A stretch of DNA of 34,598 nt from positions 1-34,598 of the forward strand of contig JADLGZ010000010.1 in NCBI GenBank assembly GCA_020849075.1, written 5' to 3'. The first letter of the stretch is position 1. The number at the start of each line of letters is the position of its first letter. The notes beneath the pieces were generated by a model that worked only from the letters and a program-made list of their open reading frames with translations, had not been told where the DNA came from and did no database searches. A program made the translations under genes and the position numbers. Shown here piece after piece: positions 1 to 7,900 of this stretch. This stretch comes from Fimbriimonadaceae bacterium (GTDB lineage: Bacteria > Armatimonadota > Fimbriimonadia > Fimbriimonadales > Fimbriimonadaceae).

Positions 1-2
1 CC

Positions 3-1439
3 GACAGCCTGCCCGCTATCTACAACGCGATCACGATCAAGGACGAAAGTCGCGGAATTGACATGACCTGCGAAGTCGCCCAGCACCTCGGCGATGACAT
101 CGTTCGCACCGTCGCCCTCAAGAGCACGGATGGCCTTGTCCGGGGCATGCACGCCAGCGACACGGGCTCCCCGATTACCGTTCCCGTCGGCGACGCTACC
201 CTAGGGCGCGTGTTTAACCTGCTGGGGCAACCCATTGATATTCTCGAAACGGGCCCGCACGCGGGCTCCCCAGAGGAGCGCAAGGCGAAGGCCGAAGGCA
301 TTGCCGCATCGCCCCGCTTGCCGATTCATCGCCAACCTCCTGCCTTTGTAGATCAGAGCGTGAAGGTTGAGCTTCTCGCCACTGGCCTCAAAGTTGTTGA
401 CCTCCTCATCCCCTTTAATAAGGGGGGAAAGATTGGTCTCTTCGGGGGTGCTGGCTTGGGCAAGACCGTTCTCATCCAAGAGCTCATCCGAAACATCGCG
501 GTGGAAGCCTCCGGTGTGTCCGTGTTTGCCGGCGTCGGCGAGCGCACCCGCGAGGGCAATGACCTCTGGCTCGAAATGTCGGAAGCCACCTACGCCGACC
601 CGAACGGCAAGATCGAAAAGGACGGCAAGAAGTACAGCCGCGTTATTGATAAAACGGCAATGGTTTTCGGCCAGATGAACGAGCCACCAGGGGCCCGACT
701 ACGCGTCGCTCTGACCGCCCTGACGATGGCCGAGTACTTCCGCGACGAAGTTGGTACCGACGTTCTTATCTTCGTCGATAATGTATTCCGGTTCGTGCAG
801 GCCGGTTCCGAGGTGTCCGCGCTTCTTGGTCGTATGCCGAGTGCTGTGGGTTACCAACCAACGTTGGCTACCGAAATGGGCTTCCTGCAAGAACGAATTA
901 CTTCGACCAACAAGGGTTCGGTTACCTCAGTACAAGCTGTTTATGTCCCTGCGGACGACCCAACTGACCCGGCTCCGGCCACCACGTTTGCTCACCTCGA
1001 TGCTTACGTGTATCTGGAGCGATCAATTGCCGCGAAGGGCCTCTTTCCGGCCGTGGACCCGCTCGCTTCAACTTCGAAGAACCTTGACCCGCAAATCGTG
1101 GGCGAAGAACACTACGCGGTCGCCCGAGGAGTACAGCAGATCCTGCAACGCTACAAGGAGTTGCAAGACATCATTGCGATTCTCGGGATTGACGAACTCA
1201 GTGACGACGACAAGCAACTCGTTGCACGAGCACGGAAGATCGAGCGCTTCATGAGCCAGCCATTCTTCGTTGCCGAGCAGTTCACCGGGAACAGCGGCAA
1301 GTTTGTCTCGCTTGAAGATACGATCAAGGCCTTCAAGGCGATCATTGATGGCGAGCTCGACGAATTGCCAGAACAAGCCTTCCTGTACTGTGGTGGCTTG
1401 GACGACGTTTACGCCAAGGCCGAGAAACTCAAGGCCTGA
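3..1439 (+). CDS. atpD: F1 ATP synthase subunit beta, 5'-truncated by window edge
   Basis: Catalytic beta subunit of F1Fo ATP synthase, acting on the cytoplasmic face of the membrane. The reading frame is open to the left edge, so the true start lies outside; the first residues match the family segment just before the ThrLeuGluValAlaGlnHisLeu-type motif. Visible landmarks are a Walker A loop GGAGLGKT (usually GGAGVGKT), the GVGERTREGNDL segment, the NEPPGARLRV segment, the Walker B/DNVFRF region followed by AGSEVSALLGRMPSAVGYQPTL, and a DELSDDDK sequence matching the DELSEED lever. The C-terminus is complete and is followed within 40 bp by a strong hairpin terminator. atpC, which commonly follows atpD, is absent here. 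Identification is very secure; this is backbone chromosome outside the mobile array. Confidence 0.98.
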   Translation, partial: DSLPAIYNAITIKDESRGIDMTCEVAQHLGDDIVRTVALKSTDGLVRGMHASDTGSPITVPVGDATLGRVFNLLGQPIDILETGPHAGSPEERKAKAEGIAASPRLPIHRQPPAFVDQSVKVELLATGLKVVDLLIPFNKGGKIGLFGGAGLGKTVLIQELIRNIAVEASGVSVFAGVGERTREGNDLWLEMSEATYADPNGKIEKDGKKYSRVIDKTAMVFGQMNEPPGARLRVALTALTMAEYFRDEVGTDVLIFVDNVFRFVQAGSEVSALLGRMPSAVGYQPTLATEMGFLQERITSTNKGSVTSVQAVYVPADDPTDPAPATTFAHLDAYVYLERSIAAKGLFPAVDPLASTSKNLDPQIVGEEHYAVARGVQQILQRYKELQDIIAILGIDELSDDDKQLVARARKIERFMSQPFFVAEQFTGNSGKFVSLEDTIKAFKAIIDGELDELPEQAFLYCGGLDDVYAKAEKLKA

Positions 1440-1470
1440 GCTCCGTAGCGGAAACTTTACATTGCCAGTT

Positions 1471-1507
1471 GGGCTGCTGAATCTCATTCAGCAGCCCTCT
1501 TGATTTT
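1471..1507 (+). terminator. Rho-independent terminator after atpD
   Basis: A perfect 11-bp stem (GGGCTGCTGAA at 1471-1481 pairing with TTCAGCAGCCC at 1487-1497) with a 5-nt loop, followed by a T-rich tail. It closes the atp transcription unit. Confidence 0.85.
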
Positions 1508-1590
1508 CGTAGATTTGAACGTCGCAATATCGTTATTTCACGTATTTTTGCGTGGCCGCTTTTGTTAGGCCGGACGACACAATGGTACTC

Positions 1591-2613
1591 ATGAAACAAC
1601 TTCCTGTCTTCGCTATCATGTTCGCACTCACTCTCGGGAATGCCCACGCCGCGACGGTGCAAGTCAAGGTTCTCGCAACCGTGGATTACTGCGTGATCGC
1701 GGGCGGGCTTGCCTCCGTACCCGACAATGCCCCGGTCGAAATGACCTTCAATGTTGATACGACAAATTTCCTTGACAGCACCAACTTTCCAACCCGCGGT
1801 TACGCGGTAGACCTCGCGTCGTTCAACCTCAATGTTGGCGGCGTCAGTGTGCCCATCGTTAACCCTCAAAGTCCTCAGTGTTGGTTTGTTCTTCGCGATA
1901 ATGACCCGGCAGTGGATGGCTTTTTCATAAGCCGAGGGGGCGTGGAGCTCCCATTCAATTGGCAAGTCACCATTCCTGGCCTCGCGGCAGTGCATGAACT
2001 GGACTTCTCACGAGGTTTTAACGACGCCACGCCGTTCTCGTCGCTTGATATCTTAGGTGAGCTCGGAATCTACGACTTTTCGAACATGGGCTCCTACCAG
2101 TTCACCATTGGTCGGTTTGGTAATCCCGGCGCCGAGTTTGTATACCAATCCACCGAGTTTTCACTAGTTCAATCGAACATTGACCTCACCGGCAACTTGG
2201 TTCTTCAGGACACGGGCGTGTTTGCCGCCAACCGCACTATTGGCTATCAAGTGATGCAAGGGACGGTAAATCTTGGCTCCGGCACGGTGGTCGCCGGTTC
2301 AAGCTCAACTGCCTTCACCATCCCGGTCCCCGCCAGTGCAACAGGCAGCGCAACCATCGTGTGGGATGGCAGTTCCTTCCTGCGACGTAACACCGATATT
2401 TCGCTGACCGGTAGCAATGTCGCCGTTGGAAACGCCAGTCTCCAGAACGGCGATACCAACAATTCGGGCGAAGTGGATGCCGCCGACATTGATGCGATCA
2501 TCGCCGCCTTTGGTGATCAGACTGTCGGTGATACCGACCTCGATGTAAGTGGAGAAGTCGATGCTGCCGATATTGACATCGCGATTGCCAATCTTGGCGG
2601 CCAGAACGACTAG
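1591..2613 (+). CDS. Secreted protein with C-terminal dockerin-like repeat
   Basis: A 340-residue protein of unknown function. The ATG at 1591 gives a clean signal peptide (MKQ, then a hydrophobic core, ending NAHA before AlaThr), so it is preferred to the longer reading from 1552. The middle is beta-rich and Ser/Thr/Gly-rich without a recognised enzyme motif. The last 50 residues carry two EF-hand-like calcium loops, DTNNSGEVDAADID and DLDVSGEVDAADID, which is the duplicated dockerin type I layout. In non-cellulosomal bacteria such tails are common on exported proteins and may anchor or stabilise them. It lies alone between the atpD terminator and the tRNA, and belongs to the chromosomal backbone. 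No clear Shine-Dalgarno sequence is visible. Confidence 0.8.
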   Translation: MKQLPVFAIMFALTLGNAHAATVQVKVLATVDYCVIAGGLASVPDNAPVEMTFNVDTTNFLDSTNFPTRGYAVDLASFNLNVGGVSVPIVNPQSPQCWFVLRDNDPAVDGFFISRGGVELPFNWQVTIPGLAAVHELDFSRGFNDATPFSSLDILGELGIYDFSNMGSYQFTIGRFGNPGAEFVYQSTEFSLVQSNIDLTGNLVLQDTGVFAANRTIGYQVMQGTVNLGSGTVVAGSSSTAFTIPVPASATGSATIVWDGSSFLRRNTDISLTGSNVAVGNASLQNGDTNNSGEVDAADIDAIIAAFGDQTVGDTDLDVSGEVDAADIDIAIANLGGQND

Positions 2614-2652
2614 GTCCCGGATAGAGCGATTGGGGTATCTTTCACTTCACCC

Positions 2653-2728
2653 GGTCGGTTAGCTCAGTTGGTAGAGCACTACAATGACACTGTAGGGGTC
2701 ACAGGTTCAAGTCCTGTACCGACCACCA
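2653..2728 (+). tRNA. tRNA-Val (anticodon GAC), integration target
   Basis: A complete 76-nt cloverleaf with encoded CCA. The acceptor stem is GGTCGGT/ACCGACC with discriminator A, the D stem GCTC/GAGC, the anticodon stem CTACA/TGTAG around a 7-nt loop ATGACAC (anticodon GAC at positions 34-36, reading GUC valine), a 5-nt variable loop, and the T stem ACAGG/CCTGT with loop TTCAAGT. Its last 45 nt are repeated exactly twice downstream as att copies. The integrase gene of element 1 begins about 440 bp downstream in the same direction, so element insertion has regenerated the intact gene. Confidence 0.97.
2684..2728 (+). repeat. Attachment site copy 1 (tRNA 3' part), left end of element 1
   Basis: A 45-bp block identical to 14115-14159 and 25335-25379. 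It starts at the first base of the anticodon loop and ends at the CCA. This copy lies inside the functional tRNA gene and marks the chromosomal junction of the array. The 5' flank (CTACA) differs from the other two copies, which share GAATTCCT. Confidence 0.93.
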
Positions 2729-2787
2729 CTCCTTTTGAACTTGAGGTCCTCTTTTTAGGGGGAGTGCATGAGACTCACTAGGGCTTG

Positions 2788-2817
2788 GTCTCTCCATTCG
2801 TCTCTCCACAGTCTCTC
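2788..2817 (+). promoter_or_regulatory. Predicted integrase arm-type sites, left end of element 1
   Basis: Three direct GTCTCTC boxes at 2788, 2800 and 2811 (spacing 12 and 11 bp), beginning 104 bp from the start of att copy 1. The same three-box array recurs at matching positions in elements 2 and 3. Direct repeats beside att and upstream of xis/int are the usual layout of arm-binding sites for the integrase N-terminal domain; the assignment is inferred from position and conservation. Confidence 0.7.
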
Positions 2818-2840
2818 TTTTCACGTATTTTGATTCTCGG

Positions 2841-2856
2841 TTGAGCCTTGACTCAA
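2841..2856 (+). promoter_or_regulatory. Inverted repeat TTGAG-N6-CTCAA, element 1
   Basis: TTGAG at 2841 and CTCAA at 2852, upstream of the xis-like gene. The same spaced inverted repeat is present in elements 2 and 3 although the N6 differs, which argues for protein binding by the HTH protein, the integrase or a repressor. Confidence 0.5.
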
Positions 2857-2908
2857 GAATCGCTGATTGCCCTCATTTCCACCGACCACTAAACTCCACC
2901 ATTTCAAC

Positions 2909-3160
2909 ATGGAAGTGGGTTCGGGGCAAAAACTTGCTTATACGATTGACGAAGCAGCAGAGCTGCTCTCCCTATCACGGGCCAAGCTTTATCGACTTAT
3001 CGACACGTGCGAAATTGGCTCGGTCCTGATCGGTCGCTCCCGCCGTATCACGCACTCGCAGTTGGAGGAATTCCTTCGCCGCCTTGAAGCGCAGGATGTT
3101 GCTGCATCGTTGCACCTGCGGCAGCCGATTCGCCAATTTAGGCGCACCCAAGGAGCATAG
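2909..3160 (+). CDS. Excisionase-family HTH protein, element 1
   Basis: An 83-residue DNA-binding protein of the excisionase/HTH_17 (MerR-like winged helix) family. The core is YTIDEAAELLSLSRAKLYRLI, then a basic wing (IGRSRRITHSQLEEFL), the standard order in this family. The start is set at ATG 2909 because the paralogues in elements 2 and 3 begin at the equivalent place (Met a few residues before the Lys-Leu preceding the Tyr-Thr). It ends 4 bp before the integrase start, so the two are probably translated together. Expected role: directing integrase towards excision and/or regulating the xis-int promoter from the repeats just upstream. Confidence 0.85.
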   Translation: MEVGSGQKLAYTIDEAAELLSLSRAKLYRLIDTCEIGSVLIGRSRRITHSQLEEFLRRLEAQDVAASLHLRQPIRQFRRTQGA

Positions 3161-3164
3161 CTGC

Positions 3165-4310
3165 ATGAAAGGAAGAGCCGATGACAACGACGGCTCATGC
3201 CGTGAAATCTTGACAGGTCGCCATGCTGGAAAATGGCGCGTACAATTCCGTTACCTAGATGAGACCGGCGTAAGGCGCCGGCTCTCAAAACTGTTTCAAA
3301 CCAAGACTGAGGGCAAGAAGTACTTGCAATGCCTTCGCCGCGGAGGGCGAGTCCAAGAAGCGGCGCAGACTCATGAACTAACATTTGGAGAGTGGTTTGA
3401 GTGGCTAGCGGAAAACGACTGGCCAGAAACGCTCGCTAGTGTCACCATCGCACAGCGTAGAGCCCGATTCAGGAAGTACTCCGCAAAGGTCTTTGGAAAC
3501 CAGCCTCTTAGCGGCATCGACGCATTGAAGGTCCGCGCCTTCTATCGCGAGCTACGAGGAGCGGGTGCAAGCGATTCGCTCATCATTTCGGTGAAGAGCG
3601 ATCTCGTCAGAGCATTCAACCAAGCAATCAACCCGTATCAGCAAGTCCCTCACACACTCGCAAATCCGTTCAGGCTTTCAGTGTCACAGCCTAAGCCGAG
3701 AGCGGCAGTTGCCCTCTCTGTTGAGCAGGTGAAGAATGCTATCAGTAGCCCATCACTGAGCCCTAGCCAGCAGGCACTTCTTGGGCTGCTCTTGCTGGCC
3801 GGGCTTCGTCTCGGCGAAGTGATGGCTATCACCAGGCAGCAGCTACGTCTTGATGATAACCTTATCGCGGTTGATAGGGCCGTTAAAGTTGAGTTTGGCG
3901 GAAAGCAGAGCGTTGGACTTCCAAAGAAGGACAAGACTCGAAACGCCGTGATGTGTCAGACACTCCAAGCATTATTTGAATCCTTCATCGAAGGCATGGA
4001 GCCTGAAACACTTCTTTGGCCAGCGGTTAGTGACAATAAGCCAAGGATGAAGAAGCGATTCTACGAGTTTTGGAAGGAGGCAGCGAAGTCAGCTGGGTTG
4101 CCGCCAGAAATGTCTCCCCACGACTGCAGGCTGACTCACATAAACCTCATCGAGAAACTCATGCCACTGGTATCGCCAACGACCTTAAAGGAGCATGTCG
4201 GTCACTCAGCGACGGGCGTCACCGAAGCCAACTATACGAGGCCGCTTAGTGCTTCGCAGGAAATCCTAAGGCGCGAGCTGGATCGAGTTTTCGGAGAAAT
4301 GTCCCAATAG
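3165..4310 (+). CDS. Tyrosine recombinase/integrase, element 1
   Basis: A 381-residue site-specific integrase expected to recombine the tRNA-Val 3' end with the element att site. The catalytic set is visible: Arg in LLLAGLRLGEV (~215), Lys in LPKKDK (~254-257), HDCR box (~319-322), His in EHVGH (~347) and the nucleophile Tyr in ANYTRP (~357). The N-terminal ~70 residues (DDNDGSCREILTG onwards) form a probable arm-binding domain and ~75-170 a SAM-like core-binding domain. ATG 3165 is chosen over the upstream ATG at 3084 because AAGGAG lies just upstream and all three integrases align from this point. It is the most diverged of the three copies. Confidence 0.93.
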   Translation: MKGRADDNDGSCREILTGRHAGKWRVQFRYLDETGVRRRLSKLFQTKTEGKKYLQCLRRGGRVQEAAQTHELTFGEWFEWLAENDWPETLASVTIAQRRARFRKYSAKVFGNQPLSGIDALKVRAFYRELRGAGASDSLIISVKSDLVRAFNQAINPYQQVPHTLANPFRLSVSQPKPRAAVALSVEQVKNAISSPSLSPSQQALLGLLLLAGLRLGEVMAITRQQLRLDDNLIAVDRAVKVEFGGKQSVGLPKKDKTRNAVMCQTLQALFESFIEGMEPETLLWPAVSDNKPRMKKRFYEFWKEAAKSAGLPPEMSPHDCRLTHINLIEKLMPLVSPTTLKEHVGHSATGVTEANYTRPLSASQEILRRELDRVFGEMSQ

Positions 4311-4332
4311 CCCAGCTGCAGCTGGGCTTTTT
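4309..4332 (+). terminator. Rho-independent terminator after integrase 1
   Basis: The palindrome AGCCCAGCTG/CAGCTGGGCT at 4309-4328 overlaps the integrase stop codon and runs into a T tract. Equivalent hairpins follow the other two integrases. Confidence 0.85.
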
Positions 4333-4355
4333 CTTATATTTTCTTGGTAGACAGC

Positions 4356-4397
4356 GAACCGTTTGCCCTGCTTGAGACATATACTGGTAAGAGTTCT
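4356..4397 (+). promoter_or_regulatory. Conserved promoter-like block upstream of NifU-like gene, copy 1
   Basis: A -10-like TATACT at 4380-4385 sits 12 bp before the proposed GTG start. The block from CGAACC to the start codon is nearly the same as 18868-18909 ahead of the second copy, while sequence further upstream differs. No good -35 box is seen at consensus spacing. The short leader suggests a leaderless or nearly leaderless transcript. Confidence 0.45.
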
Positions 4398-4760
4398 GTG
4401 TTTTCACCGATGGCACTGAGTCACATTAATAACCCACGCAATGTTGGGCCGCTCGAGGGAGCGACCCACTATGGCGTTGCCGGTGTGCCAGGTGACGGAC
4501 CATTTGTTCAAATGTGGTTCATCGTAAACAGTGGCCAAATCGAACGCGGAACTTACAAGACCTACGGATGCCCAACCTCCATCGCCAGCGCGAGCATGAT
4601 TGCTGAGTTGGTGGCCGGAAAATCCGTAGAAACCGCACTCTCCTTAACCGAGGCTGACATTCGAGCTTTGCTTGCCTTTGTGCCCGAAGGAAAGGAAGAC
4701 TGCCCCCCAAGAGCGGTGCGCGCGCTCCAAAACGCGTTTGAGGAAAAGACTGATGACTGA
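4398..4760 (+). CDS. NifU/IscU N-terminal-domain-like protein, copy 1
   Basis: A ~120-residue protein of the Fe-S scaffold fold (NifU_N/IscU). Family signatures are FSPMALSHINNPRNVG near the start, YKTYGCPTSIASASMIAEL in the middle and EGKEDCPPRAVRALQNA near the end. Of the three IscU ligand cysteines, the second (YGCP) and third (DCPP) are present, but the first is replaced: the usual AlaCysGlyAsp region reads VPGDGPF. Classical scaffolding may therefore be altered. GTG 4398 is preferred because the family has a few residues before the Asn-Pro-Arg motif and the copies are conserved from here; ATG 4410 is the alternative. It overlaps the next gene by 8 bp and heads a rhs operon, an unusual context for this family. 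Confidence 0.82.
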   Translation: MFSPMALSHINNPRNVGPLEGATHYGVAGVPGDGPFVQMWFIVNSGQIERGTYKTYGCPTSIASASMIAELVAGKSVETALSLTEADIRALLAFVPEGKEDCPPRAVRALQNAFEEKTDD

Positions 4761-4983
4761 ACTGCCCTTTAGCCCGGCCCGTGGCCCTGTTCAAGATTGT
4801 GATTCATGCGGTGACCCGAAGGGCGGCGTTTGCGTATTTGGATCGAACAATTCGCACTCACTGATGATGCCTCCTGGCGCTCCTGGCAGTGGTCCCTGGT
4901 GTCCCGCACCAAATCTTAGTAATGCAAGTGACATGGACAGTTGGAAGTGTCATTACGTCCGCCTCCTCCTTTCAAATCCATGA
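4753..4983 (+). CDS. Small Cys-rich protein between NifU-like and RHS genes, copy 1
   Basis: A 76-residue protein of no recognised family. It has LPFSPARG at the N-terminus, DCDSCGD (CxxC), then GGVCVF, SLMMPPGAPGSG, WCP and WKC, giving six cysteines. The element 2 paralogue (19260-19487) keeps LPFS, DCPSC, GG-CV, SLMMPPG, CP and KC. The gene overlaps the NifU-like gene by 8 bp upstream and the rhs gene by ATGA (4980-4983) downstream, so translational coupling is likely. Conservation of the cysteines and the MMPPG motif suggests a folded metal- or disulfide-bearing partner of the RHS protein, possibly an adaptor or loading factor. That role is inference. Confidence 0.72.
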   Translation: MTELPFSPARGPVQDCDSCGDPKGGVCVFGSNNSHSLMMPPGAPGSGPWCPAPNLSNASDMDSWKCHYVRLLLSNP

Positions 4984-7900
4984 TACGCCCTGAAGTTTGG
5001 CCTTGGGAAATTGATGCAGCATCAGGCGGCTGCAAGATTGATCCTGTTGCTCACCACCCTCACCGGCCAATCCCCGATCCTGCAACTGGCCACCTCGTGG
5101 CCGACCCTGATATCGTTCTCAAAGCCAAGGGTTTCGATCTTGAGATCAGCTTCTTTTACAGCACCGCGTCTCAACCTGGAGGCGTAATGTGGGGGAACCG
5201 GCGATCTGCGAGTGTCAATATGCAGATCAAAATTGACCAAGTCAATGGCAACGTGAATGTCATTCGTGGCGATGGGAAGGTTTACGGCTTCAGCGGGATT
5301 TGGGCGCCAAGTACACCAACTTCGATGACGCCAAATCCGACGCTGTACAGCGGAACCGAACTCTTATGGGACGGGAGCCAGTTCATAGAGACGTTCCCAG
5401 ATGGCAAGACTGTAACTTATGGAGAAGAGCTCCAGGCCGACACTTACTACGCAGTTAGTGAGATTGAAGACCTATCGGGAAATGTGCACGCATACACCTA
5501 CGACGGCATCAATTTGATCCGTATCGAGGTGCCAGGCGGAAACCGCGTCACGTTCCATTACGATGGCGACGGGCATGTCGAAATGGTCCAGGACTGGGGC
5601 GACCGCCGATGGTTGATGACCTACGATGAGTTTGACCAGCTCGAAACTTATACACTGCCAACGGGCTGTCAGACGCAATACTTTTACCCTGGCGACAACG
5701 GTCTAGTCAATGCCATTATGGACCCTCGGGGATATGTGTCGAGTTACACGTTCAATGACTTTGACCGTGTAGAAACGATGTCTCTCGGTACAGCTACGTG
5801 GACCTATACGTATTACCAGTATGCTGGCGGCCCCTTAGGCTCCCGCGTTGAGTCCCCTACCGGAGCGATTACAACCTACCTGCTTGATAGCGTCGGCTTT
5901 ACAATCGCCAAGGAAGTGCCGGAGGGCTACATTATTTCCTATGCCTACGATGCGACTGGGAACAAGATTATCGAGGAGATGCCTTACGGTCACGTCCTTA
6001 GCCTCACCTACAACGCATCCAATTTGCCCCTTACGAGCCGAGACCCTCTCGGCAATGTGACGACCTACAATTACGACGTCAATAACAATCTGGTCAGCCT
6101 CATGAATGCGCTTGGCGAGGTGACGACAATGACCTATGATGGGCAACGTCGCATGACGAGCCGAATGGACGCCCTGGGCAGAGTCACATCGAATGTTTGG
6201 AATACCGATGGCACCCTCAAGGCGCAAGTTGATGGGCGCGGACTTCGTACAACGTACGCCTATGACGCAGTAGGAAATCTAGCCAGCACGCTATACGCGG
6301 ACCACTCGGTGTCGACCTATACCTACGATGTTCTCAATAGGCGGATTTCTGCCAAGGACCCATTAGGGCGCGTGACTACAACGGCCTACGATGCGGTCGA
6401 CCACATTGTCTCGATCATGAACGCGGCCGGTGAGATATCGACTTTTATCTATGATTCCTGCTTCCTGCAACAGAAAGTGAACCCTCTAGGTTATCGCACG
6501 ACTTACACCTACGAGCGGTACGGAAAGGTCCGAACGGTTAAGAACGCCCTTGGGCAAGTCACGACGACCAACTACGACAATATGGGTTACCCTGTCACCA
6601 TTCAGAACGCTCTGGGTTACGTGACCACCATGATCTACAATGCCGCAAATCAAAGGCTTGCGGTTCAAGACGCCAATGGTAACCGAGTGACAACGGCATA
6701 TGATTTCGGTGGCAGGCCAGTCAATTTCATCAACGGAGAAGGCATCATAACAAGTACGGTTTATGATGCTCGTGGCCCGATCGCTTCAGAAGATGCCCTA
6801 GGCCGGCGAACGACGATGATTATGGATGCGCTGGGGAGGCGTATCGCAACGCAAACTCCCATGAACTTCCGAACTACCACGATCTACGATCAGGCAGGGC
6901 AGGTTCGGGCAACTCAGGATGCAAGAGGATTCCTAACCACAAATTGCTATGACCTGGCGGGCAATCTTGTAACCGTCTGTGATGCAAGAGGTTTTATTAC
7001 AACGCGGGTCTACGAAGATACCAGTAATCGAGTGAGAGTTAGTCAAGATAAGACGGGCGCTCGCACGACTTTCACTTACGATGTCTCGGGCCAACCCATC
7101 GCACTTCAGAATGCGAGGGGGTTTCGCACGACTCTTACGTTCGACCTCGCAGGTCGAACGAGGAGCATCCAGAATCCGTTTGGCTGGCGGACAACGTACA
7201 GCTACGATGCGGCCGGCCAAAACGTCGAGGTCAAAAACGTCAGCAGTTTTAGCCACACGACGATTTATGATGCCCTTGGGCGAGTCACGGCAACGCAAAC
7301 ACCACTCAATATTCGGACAACATATTCATACGATGCTGTTGGACACCAGATCGATACGCAAGACGCAGACGGGTTCCGATGGAGTACGATTTACGACCCA
7401 GCAGGACGCGCAATTGCCAGCCAAACGCCACTGAACAATCGCACGACAACCACTTATGACAAAGCCAATCGCCCAATCGAAGTGAGGAACCCACGGGGCT
7501 ATGTAACAACGAGCACGTACGATTTGGCGTCAAGAGTCATTTCCCAACAAAACCCGCTTGGTCATCTAAAGCAATTTGGCTATGATGCTGACGGGCGCAA
7601 TGTGACGATCGCCAACGCCATCGGCGGCATTATCACAATGGTGTACGACGAGGTCAGCCATCTTCTTGAAATTGCTAATGAGTTGAATCACAGGACAACC
7701 TATACTTACGACCCGGTCGGCAATGTGTCCACCAGGCGCTTCGCCAATGGGGATAGAACCACTTACTTGTACGATCCCGTTGGGCGGCAGATAGGCAGAC
7801 ACTACGCCGATAATGCACGTGTGACCTTAACATACGACGCCGTCGGGAACTTGGTGGAGCAAGCTGAAAACATTGGTTCAGGTTCCGCTCAAATGACCTA

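Noticed and set aside
751..1254. 167-residue frame inside atpD
   Set aside because: Shadow of a highly conserved gene in another frame; composition not protein-like.
3084..3164. Longer N-terminus for integrase 1 (and 14511-14588 for integrase 2)
   Set aside because: The extra sequence overlaps the xis-like gene and is not conserved among the three integrases.
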